Assembly: GCF_024703895.1 (NCBI RefSeq)
Contig: NZ_CP087968.1
Span: 4,092,001-4,156,000 of the forward strand
Length of the DNA: 64,000 nt
Direction: 5' to 3'
DNA from: Nocardioides sp. B-3
GTDB taxonomy: Bacteria; Actinomycetota; Actinomycetes; Propionibacteriales; Nocardioidaceae
Shown: positions 22,587-32,598 of the stretch, one piece after another
Layout: every line of letters starts with the position of its first letter
Position numbering within the stretch: the stretch's first letter is position 1
Made by a program: the position numbers and the translations under genes
Notes under the pieces: model-generated
Seen by the model: only the letters and a program-made list of their open reading frames with translations
What the model was told of the DNA's origin: nothing
The model's database searches: none

Positions 22587-23260
22587 ATGAGTACGCGTGA
22601 GCTGACCGCTGATTCCTTCGAGCAGACCATCTCCGGCGACGGCATCGTCCTCGTCGACTTCTGGGCCGAGTGGTGTGGCCCGTGCAAGCAGTTCGGGCCT
22701 GTCTTCGAGGCGGCCGCGGAGGCCAACCCGGACATCACCTTCGGCAAGGTCGACACCGAGGCCGAGCAGCAGCTCGCGGGCCGGGCGGGGATCCGTTCGA
22801 TCCCGACGCTGATGCTTTTCCGCGACGGGATCCTGCTGTTCAACCGAGGCCGGTGCGCTCCCGCCCCGGGCCCTCGGCGACATCATCAAGCAGGCGCGCG
22901 AGCTGGACATGGACGAGGTACGGCGCCGGGCCGGCGCCGCTGAGGAAGCCGCCGATGCCGGCGAGGTCGGCCTCGACGACTTCGCGGCAGCGCACGCGGG
23001 TGGGGCCTTTGTGCTGGACGTCCGCGAGGACCACGAGTTCACCGCCGGCCACGTGCCCGGCGCCGTGCACGTGCCCATGAACGACCTCCCCGACGCGGGT
23101 CGCCGAGCTGCCGACCGACCAGCCGGTGTTCGTGATCTGCGCCGTCGGCGGTCGCAGCCGCCGGGTCGTCGACCACCTTCGCGCGCAGGGCCTCAGCGCG
23201 TTCAACGTCAGCGACGGCACCAACGGCTGGGCCCAGCGCGGTTGGCCGCTCGAGCGCTGA
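22587..23260 (+). CDS. Thioredoxin-rhodanese fusion protein
   Basis: About 224 residues. The N-terminal thioredoxin has the active site FWAEWCGPCKQFGP and cis-Pro loop SIPTLMLF. It would normally end after ARELDMDEVRR, but the frame runs on without a stop through a short Ala/Glu linker into a rhodanese domain: FVLDVREDHEFTAGHVPGAV and the active-site loop ICAVGGRSRR with its Cys. Two frame breaks, near 22843-22860 and 23098, each one extra base, lie inside the domains and not at the junction, so the fusion is read directly. Probably cytoplasmic sulfur or disulfide chemistry. Confidence 0.82.
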
Positions 23261-23266
23261 CGGACC

Positions 23267-24812
23267 TCAGGAGTACCGGGCTCGCAGGGCCTTCTTGTCC
23301 GGCTTGCCGAGCCCGGTGAGCGGGATCGCGTCGACCGCGATCACCTGCTTGGGCGCATGCAGTGACCCCTTGCGCTCCTTCACCAGCGCGATGATCGAGG
23401 CGACATCGACCTCCGACAACGGAGGAACGCGGGGGCAACACGAGGGCAGTCACCGCTTCGCCGTACCTCTCGTGCGGGGTGCCGATCACCGCGACACGGG
23501 CAACGGCGGGGTGGGTCGCGACGACGTCCTCGACCTCGCGCGGGAAGACGTTGAAGCCGCCGGTCACGATCATGTCCTTGGTGCGATCGACGATGTACCA
23601 GAACCCGTCCTCGTCCTCGCGCGGACGTCGCCGGTGTGCAGCCAGCCGTCGCGAAACGTCTCTGCCGTCTCCTCGGGCAGCTTCCAGTAGCCACCCGCGA
23701 GCAGCGGTCCGGCCACGCAGATCTCCCCCGGTTCACCGACGGCGACCGGCCTGCCGTCCTCGCCGAGCAACGCCGTACGCACGAAGGCGCTCGGCCGTCC
23801 GCAGGAGGCGAGCCGCTCGGGGGTGTGGTCGCCCTTCGCGAGGTAGGTGATCGCCATCGGCGCCTCCGACTGGCCGTAGTACTGCGCGAAGATCGGCCCG
23901 AACCGGTCGATCGCCTCCTGCAGCCGCGTCGGGTTGATCGCGGAGGCGCCGTAGTAGACGGTCTCCAGCGACGACAGGTCGCGGGTGTGGCTGTCGGGAT
24001 GGTCGAGCAGCGCGTAGAGCATCGACGGCACCAGCATCGTCGCCGTTATCCTGTCGCGCTCGATCGCCTCGAGCACGAGCCCCGGATCGAACCTCAGGGA
24101 GCACGAACAGCGACCCGCCCCTGATCACCGTCGGCACGAAGAACGCGGCGCCGGCGTGCGACAGCGGCGTGCACATCAGGAAGCGCGGTTCGCGGGGCCA
24201 CTCCCACTCGGCGAGCTGGATCTGGCTCATCGTGTTCATCGCCTGCGCGGTGCCGATGACGCCCTTCGGCCTGCCCGTCGTCCCACCGGTGTAGGCGATC
24301 GAGACGACGTGGTCGGGCGGGAGATCCCTCGCGGTGAGGGGACGAGCGTCGTACGCCGCAGCACGAGCCACGAGGTCCACGCCGACGTGCGCCGGGGCCG
24401 GCGGGACGGGGCCGATCGTCAGCACCTGCCGCAGCTCGGGGCAGAGCTCGAGCAGGCCGACCGCCCGCTCCGCGAAGATGGGGTCGACGATCAGGGTCGT
24501 GATCTCGGCGTCGTTGATGACGTAGGCGTGGTCCTCGAGGCTGCCGAGCGGGTGCAGGCTGGTGCGCCGGTAGCCCTGCGTCTGGCCGGCACCGAGGATG
24601 AACAGCACCTCGGGCCGGTTGGGCGATAGCACCGCCGCGCCCCCACCATCACCGAGGGCATCGAAGGCCCGGACGTAACGACTGATCTCGTCGGCCGTCT
24701 GGCCACCGGTGAGGGTCACGTCGCCGAGGTGCATGACCGGCTTGTCGCGGTGCCGCTTGAGCGCGGCCACCATCAGGTGACCGTTGTGGATCGGCTCTCG
24801 CAGGGAAGTCAC
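23267..24812 (-). CDS. fadD8: Fatty-acid/sterol CoA ligase (FadD8 type)
   Basis: AMP-forming acyl-CoA synthetase, about 515 residues. Matches the FadD8 pattern: IHNGHLMVAALKRHRDKPVM, HPLGSLEDHAYVINDAEI, YTGGTTGRPKGVIG, QLAEWEWPREPRFLMCTPLS, YYGASAINPTRLQEAI and TGGFNVFPREVEDVVA. Frame breaks near 24085, 23630 and 23425. Start is a GTG at 24812; a GTG at 24821 is also in frame. A KstR-type box lies directly upstream, so it is probably part of the sterol regulon. Acyl substrate unknown. Confidence 0.88.
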
Positions 24813-24821
24813 ACCCCGCAC

Positions 24822-24839
24822 ACTAGAACAGGTTCTAAT
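24822..24839 (-). promoter_or_regulatory. KstR-type operator upstream of fadD8
   Basis: TAGAACAGGTTCTA is a 14-bp palindrome matching the KstR motif on both half-sites. It lies 10-27 bp upstream of the fadD8 GTG and contains the stop codon of the upstream lipase gene at 24835-24837, so the regulatory and coding sequences overlap. Confidence 0.85.
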
Positions 24840-25696
24840 GTGCGGCCAGCCACTCGATCACGTAGGCCGTGATCTCGTCGCGGTTGGTCTCGTTGAAGAT
24901 CTCGTGGCGCGCGCCGTCGTAGGTCTTGACGGTCACGTCCCGGACGCCGGCGTCGCGGTAGCGGTGCCCCGGGGGCTCGGACCAGCTCCCCGCCACCGGC
25001 CAGCGGGTCGGCGAGGCCGGACACGATGAGGATCGGCAGGTCGGAGCGGATGACGGAGAGCGCCTTCTTGTCCGCCAGCGTCGCCGCCGCGCCGAACAGT
25101 GCGGGCACCGTCTCGTCGGGCAGGTCGAAGCCGCACAGCGGGTCGGCGACGTAGGCATCGACCTCGGCCGTGTCGCGGGAGAGCCACTCGTAGCCCGTGC
25201 GGTGCTCGAACCCGGCGTTGAACGCCTCGAGCCCGACCGGTCCTTCCGAGGCGGCCAGCCCGGCGGCCAGCAGGTCGAGCGCCGTGGAGCCGGAGAGCAC
25301 GACACCGGCATACAGGTCGGAGTGCTCCAGCAGCACCGACTGCGCGGCGAACGAGCCCATCGAGTGGGCGATCAGGAAGAGCGGCAGGTCGGGGCGGTCC
25401 TCGCGGAGCGTGGCGCCGTACGCCGCAGTGTCGGCGATCAGACCGTCGAACCCGACCTTGCCGAAGTCGCCGGGGCGGCCGGAGATGGACTTGCCGTGAC
25501 CGCGGTGGTCGTGGGCGTGCACGAGGTAGCCGGCGCCGTTGAGCGCCCGGGCGAGCCGGTCGTAGCGAGCCGCGTGCTCGGCCGAGCCGTGCGCGATCTG
25601 GACGGCGGCGACGGGCTTGAAGAGGTTGTCCCACTCATAGGTGGCGAGGATCGTCGCATCGGCCGGCGACGTGAAGGTCGAGCCCTTGGCTGTCAT
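24835..25696 (-). CDS. Alpha/beta hydrolase, monoacylglycerol lipase/lysophospholipase type
   Basis: About 286 residues. Serine hydrolase fold with oxyanion segment IAHGSAEHAARYDRLA, HAHDHRGHGKS, nucleophile elbow LIAHSMGSFAAQ (Ser), and the late Asp and His in VSGLADP and YDGARHEIFNE. Cytoplasmic, likely an esterase on lipid or sterol esters. One frame break near 25000. Its stop lies inside the KstR box of fadD8, so it precedes fadD8 on the same strand. Confidence 0.85.
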
Positions 25697-25711
25697 GTCG
25701 TCACGCTAGGC

Positions 25712-26757
25712 CTAGGCGAGCAAATCGGCGATGGTTCGCACTTCATCGGCGGTTCGGCACGACAGCAGCAGGGTCGTGACGCCCGTGGACTCCCACTCGG
25801 CGACGCGTTCCTTGACGTAGCCGGCGTCGCCGACGATGTGCATGTCGTGCACGAGCTCGTCGGGGACCAGCGCGGTCGCCTCGTCCTTGCGACCCTCGAG
25901 GTAGAGCCGCTGGACCTCGTCGGACAGGGCCCGGTGGCCCATCCGCTCGAAGACCTGCTTGTGGAAGTTGGCGTCCTTCGCACCCATGCCGCCCATGTAG
26001 AGCGAGATCACGCCCTTCAGGGCGTCGACCACTGCGGCCCGCTCGGCGTCCGAGGCGGTGATCTGGAGGTGGCAGGTGGCGGCGATCTCGAAGTCGTCCC
26101 GGGTGCGCCGGGCGCCGGTGCGGGCGAAGCCCTCGTCCAGCCACGGCTGGTACATCGCGGCCGAGCCGGGCGTGTAGAAGATCGGGATCCACCCGTCCGC
26201 TATCTCCGCGGTCAGCGCGACGTTCTTCGGGCCCTCCGCGCCGAGCCAGATCGGGATGTCGGCGCGCAACGGGTGCACGATCGACTTGAGGGGCTTGCCC
26301 AGACCGGTGGCGCCCTCGCCGGCATACGGGAGCGGGTGGTGCGGGCCGTCGTTGGTGACCGGCGCTTCGCGTGCGAGCACTCGGCGGATCACGTCGACGA
26401 CCTCACGCGTGCGCGCCGGGGGCTTGGAGAACGGGGCGCCGTACCACCCCTCCACGACCTGCGGACCGCTCACGCCCATGCCGAGGACGACGCGGCCACC
26501 GCTGAGGTGGTCGAGGGGTCAGCGCGTGCATCGCGATCGACGTGGGCGCGCGCCCGGACATCTGCACGATGGAGGTGCCGAGCCGCACGCGCGACGTCTC
26601 GCGGCCCCCACCGGGCCAACGGCGTGAAGGCATCGGAACCCCACGCCTCAGCGGTGAAGATCGCGTCGAACCCGGATTCCTCCGCCGCCATGACGAGGTC
26701 GGCGACGCCGATGGGCGGCTGCGCGCCCCAGTAGCCCAGTTGCAGTCCCAGCTTCAT
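25712..26757 (-). CDS. LLM-family F420-dependent oxidoreductase (Rv3520c-like)
   Basis: Luciferase-like TIM-barrel oxidoreductase of about 347 residues, expected to use F420. Segments: MKLGLQLGYWGAQPPIGVAD, TAEAWGSDAFTPLA, RVRLGTSIVQMSGRAPTSIA, LDHLSGGRVVLGMGVSGPQV and IPIWLGAEGPKNVALTAEIA. Frame breaks near 26600 and 26515. Divergent from the DUF35-ltp4-ltp3 operon with a KstR-type box between, the same arrangement as Rv3520c|Rv3521. Substrate not known; a sterol-side-chain intermediate is inferred. Confidence 0.87.
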
Positions 26758-26787
26758 GGACTCACTCTCGCAGATCCCTTGTCGGCA

Positions 26788-26806
26788 AAACTAGAACGTG
26801 TTTCAC
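26788..26806. promoter_or_regulatory. KstR-type operator between LLM gene and DUF35 gene
   Basis: AACTAGAACGTGTTTCAC has one perfect half-site (TAGAAC) and a degenerate one (GTTTCA), so it is a weaker match than the other boxes. It lies in the 56-bp divergent gap. Confidence 0.72.
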
Positions 26807-26813
26807 TCTGGTC

Positions 26814-27776
26814 ATGTCGCGCACGCTCTCGCAACCCGTGACCGTGGCCTTCGACTACACGCGCTCGACGGGTCCGGTGATCGGTCGCTTCCTCACCGGG
26901 CTGCGCGACGGCGTCGTGCTCGGAGGTCGTACGGCGAACGGTCGGACACTCGTCCCGCCGCCGGAGTTCGACCCGGAGACCCACGAGGCCGTCACCGACT
27001 TCGTGCCGGTCGGGCCGGGCGGCGTCGTCACGAGCTGGACGTGGGTCCCCGAGCCGGTGGCCGGGCAACCGTTCGACCGGCCGTTCTCGTGGGCGCTGGT
27101 GACGTTCGACGGTGCTGACTGCCCGATGCTGCTCGCCCTCGACGCGCCGCGCGAGGAGATCCGGACCGGGATGCGGGTCGCCGTCCGCTGGGCTCCGGAG
27201 CGGGTCGGCGCGATCACCGACATCGGCTGCGTCACTCCGGAGGCCCTTGGTTTCGACACGCTCGCTGCGCTCGCTGCTCAACCAGCGAGGGGTGCCGACG
27301 TCACCGGCATCGTCTCCCCTGTCTCGCTCGACTACCTCTACGCCGCGTCGCCTGAGGAGTCGGCCTTCTTCGCCGGCCTCGCGGAGGGCCGGATCATCGG
27401 GCAACGCTGCCCCGTCTGCCACAAGGTCTACGTCCCACCACGCGGCGCGTGCCCGGTCGACGGGGTGCCGACGACCGACGAGGTGCAGCTCCCGGACACC
27501 GGCACCATCACCACCTTCTGCATCGTCAACGTCCCGTTCCCGGGGCAGAAGATCACCCCGCCCTACGTCAGCGCCTACGTCCTGCTCGACGGCGCGGACA
27601 TCGCGATCCAGCACCTGATCCCGGAGGTCCCGGCCGACGAGGTGCGGATGGGCATGCGGGTCGAGGCGGTGTGGCGACCTCGCGAGGAATGGGGCACGAC
27701 GATCGAGAACATCGCGCACTTCCGCCCGACCGGCGAGCCCGATGCGGACTACGAGAACTACCGGATGCACCTGTGA
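26814..27776 (+). CDS. Double DUF35 OB-fold protein with zinc ribbon (Rv3521-like)
   Basis: Intact 320-residue partner protein of steroid thiolase-like enzymes. A first OB-fold half ends near residue 145; the second has the zinc ribbon RCPVCHKVYVPPRGACP at about 200-216 and a DUF35 barrel after it. In sterol catabolism DUF35 proteins bind Ltp-type thiolase-like lyases. The linker between the halves (about residues 144-158) is encoded by a 43-bp dispersed repeat. First gene of the DUF35-ltp4-ltp3 operon. Confidence 0.9.
   Translation: MSRTLSQPVTVAFDYTRSTGPVIGRFLTGLRDGVVLGGRTANGRTLVPPPEFDPETHEAVTDFVPVGPGGVVTSWTWVPEPVAGQPFDRPFSWALVTFDGADCPMLLALDAPREEIRTGMRVAVRWAPERVGAITDIGCVTPEALGFDTLAALAAQPARGADVTGIVSPVSLDYLYAASPEESAFFAGLAEGRIIGQRCPVCHKVYVPPRGACPVDGVPTTDEVQLPDTGTITTFCIVNVPFPGQKITPPYVSAYVLLDGADIAIQHLIPEVPADEVRMGMRVEAVWRPREEWGTTIENIAHFRPTGEPDADYENYRMHL
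27245..27287 (-). repeat. Dispersed GC-rich repeat inside the DUF35 gene
   Basis: Read on the minus strand: CGCTGGTTGAGCAGCG, then AGCGCAGCGAGCG, then TGTCGAAACCAAGG. The same sequence with small insertions is at 48349-48397, and a shortened form is at 7684-7709. Inside this gene it stays in frame and encodes the linker between the two OB halves. No transposase-like feature is near. Confidence 0.8.
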
Positions 27777-27786
27777 GGGCCGAAGC

Positions 27787-28834
27787 TTGAGGGATTGTGC
27801 GGTCGTCGCCTTCGCGCAGCGGCAGATGCGGGAGTTCGACGGCTCCCCCACGTGCGTCGAGCTGCTGGTGCCGATCTTCGCCGAGTGCTACGAGCAGACC
27901 GGCTTCACCCGCCGGGACATCGGCTTCTGGTGCTCGGGCTCGAGCGACTACCTCGCCGGCCGCTCGTTCTCCTTCGTCAGCGCGGTCGACGCGATCGGCG
28001 CGCTGCCGCCGGTCAACGAGTCCCACGTCGAGATGGACGCGGCCCTGGGCGCTCTACGAGGCCCGGCTGAAGATCCAGACCGGCGAGGTCGACACCGCGC
28101 TGGTCTACGGGTTCAGGCAAGTCCAGTGCGGGCACGCTGCGCCGTACCCTCGCGCTCCAGCTCGACCCCTACACGATGACGCCGTTGTGGCCCGACACCG
28201 TCTCCATCGCCGCGCTGCAGGCGCGGCTCGGGCTCGACGCGGGGCTGTGGGACGAGGCCGCCCTCGCCGCCGTGGCGCAACGATCACTGACCAACGCCGA
28301 GTCCAACGAGTGGGCGATCCGCAGCGGCGGCTCGAGCATCGAGGACCTGCTCGCTCGTTCCCTGTACGCCGATCCGCTGCGCAAGCACGACATCGCCCCG
28401 GTCTCCGACGGCGCCTCCGCGATCGTGCTCGCCGCCGGCGACCGGGCGCGCGAGGCGTGCGAGCGGCCGGCGTGGATCACGCACATCGCGCACCACATCG
28501 ACCCGTTGCACCTCGGGGCGCGCGACCTGACGACGTCCCCGTCGACCGGACGGTCCCGCTCCGACCACGCGGGTCGACGTCGCCGAGCTGCACGCGCCGT
28601 TCTCGCACCGGGGAGCTGATCCTCAGGCGCGAGCTCGGCCCGGCCGACGATGTGGTGATCAGCCCGTCCGGCGGCGCGCTCACCGCCAACCCGATGTTCA
28701 GCGCCGGCCTCAACCGGATCGGTGAGGCGGCCTCCCGGATCCGGGACGGCTCGGCGGGATCTGCTCTCGGGCACGCCACCAGCGGACCGGCCCTGCAGCA
28801 GAACCTCGTGTGCACGATGGGAGCAACGCCGTGA
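27787..28834 (+). CDS. ltp4: Thiolase-like lipid-transfer protein Ltp4 type
   Basis: Thiolase-fold protein, about 347 residues, from a TTG start giving LRDCAVVAFAQRQMREFDG. Core pieces: DIGFWCSGSSDYLAGRSFSF, LYEARLKIQTGEVDTALVYG, DGASAIVLAAGDRA, and the end SPSGGALTANPMFSAGLNRI. In Rhodococcus, ltp3 and ltp4 are required for side-chain cleavage of C24-branched sterols, where they act as aldol-type lyases. Frame breaks near 28050, 28115, 28540 and 28610. Ltp3 follows with GTGA overlap. Confidence 0.87.
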
Positions 28835-29993
28835 CGAAACAGCCCGCAGCCGTCGTCGGCATCGGCCAGACCCATCACCGCGCCAAGCGCGAGGACGTCT
28901 CGATGGCGGGCCTGTGCCGCGAGGCGATCGACCGGGCGCTGCTCGACGCCGGCATGTCCTTCGACGACATCGACGCGGTCGTCGTCGGCAAGGCTCCCGA
29001 CCTGTTCGAGGGCGTGATGATGCCCGAGCTGTTCCTCGCCGAGTCGATCGGCGCCGCCGGCAAGCCGCTGCTGCGGGTGCACACGGCCGGCTCCGTCGGC
29101 GGCTCGACCGCGATCGTGGCCGCGTCGCTGGTCCAGTCGGGCGTGCACAAGCGCGTGCTCACGGTCGCCTTCGAGAAACAGTCGGAGTCCAACGCGATGT
29201 GGGCGCTCAGCGTCCCGGTCCCGTTCGTGATGCCCGTCCACGCAGGTGCCGGCGGCTACTTCGCCCCGCACGTCCGCTCCTACATCCGACGCTCGGGAGC
29301 ACCCAGCCACATCGGCGCGATCGTAGCGGCCAAGGACCGGCAGAACGCACTGCTCAACCCCTACGCCCACCTCAAGAACCCCGACATCACCGTCGAGTCG
29401 GTCCTCGCCAGCCAGATGCTGTGGGACCCGATCCGGTACGACGAGACGTGCCCGTCCTCGGACGGCGCCTGCGCCCTCGTCATCGCCGACGCCGACACCG
29501 CGGCCTCCATCACCGACCCGGCCTCGGATCCACGGCACCGTCATGCGCAGCGAGCCGACGACCGCGGCCGAGCGCGACCAGGGTCAACCCGCTGGCCGGT
29601 CGCGCCGCCGCGGCCGCCCTCTGGAAGCAGGCGGGGATCACCAACCCGCTCGAGGAGATCGACGCCGCCGAGATCTACGTGCCGTTCTCGTGGTTCGAGC
29701 CGATGTGGCTGGAGAACCTCGGCTTCGCCGCAGAGGGCACCGGCTGGCAGCTGACCGAGGCCGGGGACACCGCCCTCGACGGCCGGCTGCCCGTCAACGC
29801 GTCCGGTGGCGTGCTGTCGTCCAACCCGATCGGTGCCTCCGGCATGTTGCGGTTCGCCGAGGCCGCCCTGCAGGTCCGTGGGCAGGCCGGCGAGCATCAG
29901 GTCGACGGCGTACGCCGAGCGCTGGGCCACGCCTACGGCGGCGGATCGCAGTTCTTCGCGATGTGGGTGGTCGGCGCGGAGAAGCCGGCCTGA
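28831..29993 (+). CDS. ltp3: Thiolase-like lipid-transfer protein Ltp3 type
   Basis: About 387 residues, GTG start overlapping the ltp4 stop. Typical thiolase-superfamily segments: AAVVGIGQTHHRAKREDVSM, AGKPLLRVHTAGSVGGSTAI, SDGACALVIADADTA, NASGGVLSSNPIGASGMLRF and ALGHAYGGGSQFFAMWVVG. Works with Ltp4 and the DUF35 protein in the same operon, as in Rv3521-Rv3523. Frame breaks near 29530 and 29580. Confidence 0.89.
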
Positions 29994-30001
29994 CCCGCAA
30001 C

Positions 30002-30041
30002 GTCATGAGGACTGCTCGTTCGAACGAGCAGTCCTCATGAC
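30002..30041. terminator. 40-bp perfect palindrome between ltp3 and cyp125
   Basis: Left arm GTCATGAGGACTGCTCGTTC and right arm GAACGAGCAGTCCTCATGAC are exact reverse complements with no spacer; the palindrome stops at both ends. It starts 9 bp after the ltp3 stop and ends 27 bp before the cyp125 stop on the other strand. The convergent position suggests a bidirectional transcription terminator, though there is no T-tract and a spacer-free stem is unusual. A protein-binding site is possible. Confidence 0.7.
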
Positions 30042-30068
30042 ATCCGCTGCGAGCTGGCCTCGAGTCGG

Positions 30069-31312
30069 TCAGGTCGCGTAGCGGACCGGGAGCTCCTTGA
30101 TCCCGTTGATCCACCCCGACCGCAGGCGCCGCTCGGGCCCGGCGGCCGCGATGTCGGGCATCCGGTCGGCGATCACGTTGAACATGATCTCGACCTCGAG
30201 CCGGGCCGAGGTTGGCGCCGATGCAGTAGTGCGCACCGTGGCCGCCGAAGGCGACGTGCGGGTTGGGGTCGCGGGTGACGTCGAAGGTGTCGGGGTCGGT
30301 GAAGACCTCGTCGTCGTGGTTGGCGCTGGCGTAGAAGATCCCGACCCGCTGGCCGGCCTTGATCTGCTGGCCGCTGACCTCGGTGTCGATCGTCGCCGTA
30401 CGCTGGAAGACCGTCACCGGCGTGGCCCAGCGGATGATCTCGTCGACCGTCGTCTGCGGACGCTCCTTCTTGAACAGCTCCCACTGGTCGGGGTGGTCGA
30501 AGAAGGCCTTCATGCCGTGCGTGATCGCGTTGCGAGTCGTCTCGTTGCCGGCGACCGCGAGCAGGATCACGAAGTAGCCGAACTCGTCGTCACCGAGGTG
30601 TCCGTGGCCGTCGATGTCGGCGGTGACGAGCTTGGTGATGATGTCGTCGCGCGGGGTTGGCGCGGCGGTCCTCGGCCATGCCCATCGCGCAGCCCGGGAT
30701 CTCGGCAGCGGCGACGGCCGGGTCGACGTCGTAGTCGGGGTCGTCATAGGCGAGCATCTGGTTGGACCAGTCGAAGAGCTTGCGGCGGTCGTCCTGCGGC
30801 ACACCGAGGAGCTCGGCGATCGCCTGCAGCGGCAGCTCGGCGGCGACGTCCTCGACGAAGTCGCCCGAGCCCTTCGCGATCGCGTCGTCGACGATCTTCT
30901 CGGCCCACTCCTGCAGCGTGCCGTGCAGGGCACCGATCGCGCGCGGCGTGAAGCCACGGCTGATGATCTGGCGGCTCTTGGTGTGGTCCGGCGGGTCCCG
31001 GTTGATCAGCATGACTCGCTGGAGCTCGACCTCCTCGCGGGTGATCTCGGAGTTGAGCCGGATGATCGCGGTGTTCTCGCTCGTCACGAAGTCCTTGGAC
31101 TTCGACACCAGCGAGACGTCCTCGTGACGACTGATCGCCCAGTAGCCGGTGCCGCCCTCCATGCCGGCCCGCGCCTCCGGCGGCTGCTCGACCCAGAAGA
31201 CCGGTGCGTGCTTGCGCAGCGCGAGGAACTCCGCGTGCGGGACGCCGATCTCGTTGATGGCCGGGTCGGTGGGGTCGAAGCCCTCAGGCAGGTTCTCGAG
31301 CTGTGCAGTCAC
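30069..31312 (-). CDS. cyp125: Cytochrome P450 CYP125-type sterol C26-monooxygenase
   Basis: Hydroxylates and oxidises the terminal side-chain carbon of cholest-4-en-3-one, starting side-chain breakdown. Seen: YWAISRHEDVSLVSK, I-helix LLAVAGNETTRNAITHG, ExxR in VDEIIRWATPVTVFQRTA, and heme loop FGGHGAHYCIGANL with its Cys. About 414 residues; frame breaks near 30655 and 30205. GTG start at VTAQLENLPEG with GGGAG upstream. Divergent from fadA5 around a KstR-type box, as in Rv3545c|Rv3546. Confidence 0.95.
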
Positions 31313-31344
31313 GTGAGACAGACTCCCACGAGGCTTGTCGAATA

Positions 31345-31362
31345 ACAAGAACGTGTTCTAGT
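31345..31362. promoter_or_regulatory. KstR-type operator between cyp125 and fadA5
   Basis: AAGAACGTGTTCTAGT matches the KstR palindrome, with AGAAC and GTTCT half-sites around GT. It lies in the 58-bp gap, 8 bp before the fadA5 ATG. Confidence 0.85.
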
Positions 31363-31370
31363 TTTGGCAC

Positions 31371-32534
31371 ATGGGCACCCCTGTGATCGTCGAAGCCGTC
31401 CGTACGCCGCTGGGCAAGCGCCGAGGCTGGCTGGCCGGCCTCCATGCGGCCGAGCTGCTGGGCGCCTCCATGACCGAGGTCGTTCGCCGCTCCGGGGTCG
31501 ATCCTGCTCTCGTCGGCCGGGTCATCGGCGGCTGCGTGACGCAGGCGGGCGAGCAGTCCAACAACATGGTGCGCCGCGCCCGGATGCACGCTGGACTGCC
31601 CAACGACGTGGCTTCCACCGTGATCGACGCCCAGTGCTCGAGCGCCCAGCAGGCGACCCACCTGATCAACGCGATGATCGCGGGGGGCGCCATCACGGCC
31701 GGCATCGCCTGCGGTGTCGAGTCGATGTCGCGCATCGGGCTCGGCGCCAACGTGCCGCCCGGGACCGGTGACCCACGACCGCCGTCGTGGGACATCGACC
31801 TGCCCAACCAGTTCGAGGGCGCCGACCGGATCGTGCGGGACCGTGGGTTCTCGCGCGCGGCCGTCGACGAGTTCGGTCTCTGGTCCCAGCAGAAGGCGCG
31901 AGTCGCCCCGGGACGAGGGCCGGTTCAAGCGGGAGACCTTCGCGGTGTCGGCGCCCACGCTGCTCGAGGACGGCAGTGTCGGCGAGACCACGACGGTCGA
32001 CACCGACCGGGGCGTGCAGGACACCTCGCTCGACGCCCCGGCCGCCCTCAAGCCGGTGCTCGAGGGCGGCATCCACACGGCGGGCACGTCGTCGCAGATC
32101 TCCGACGGCTCGTCGGCGCTGCTGCTGATGGACTCCTCCCTCGCGGAGTCGCTGGGCCCTGACGCCCCGGGCGCGGATCGTGGCGTCCTGCCTCGTCGGG
32201 GCCGATCCCTACTACCACCTCGACGGGCCGGTCCAGGGCCACGGAACGCGTGCTCGCGGACTCCGGCATGGGCATCGGCGACATCGACATCTGCGAGGTC
32301 AACGAAGCCTTCGCGGGGGTCGTGATGTCGTGGGCCCACGTGCACGCCGTACCCCCGGAGAAGATCAACGTCAACGGCGGCGCCATCGCCCTCGGCCACC
32401 CCGTCGGCTCGACCGGGACGCGGCTGCTCACGACTGCCTTGCACGAGCTGGAGCGCCGCGACGCGTCGACCGCGTTGGTCTCGATGTGCGCCGGTGGCGC
32501 GCAAGCCTCTGCGACCATCATCCAGCGGCTCTGA
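31371..32534 (+). CDS. fadA5: Steroid side-chain acetyl-CoA acyltransferase (FadA5 type thiolase)
   Basis: Cleaves beta-ketoacyl-CoA steroid intermediates. Nucleophile Cys in STVIDAQCSSAQQATHL, His in NGGAIALGHPVGSTGTR and the second Cys in VSMCAGGAQASATI, all at normal spacing; NEAFAGVV precedes the His. About 385 residues. Frame breaks near 31910, 32165 and 32235; the last is three G for two. ATG directly after the divergent KstR-type box. Confidence 0.93.
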
Positions 32535-32598
32535 CTCGGCGGATCCCCCTCGTGGCCGCGGCGATCGACACACCCGGGCGGCTGAGAGGTTCAACCAG

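Noticed and set aside
25202..26734. 510-residue open frame on the plus strand
   Set aside because: Antisense of the lipase and the LLM oxidoreductase, both with clear motifs on the minus strand.
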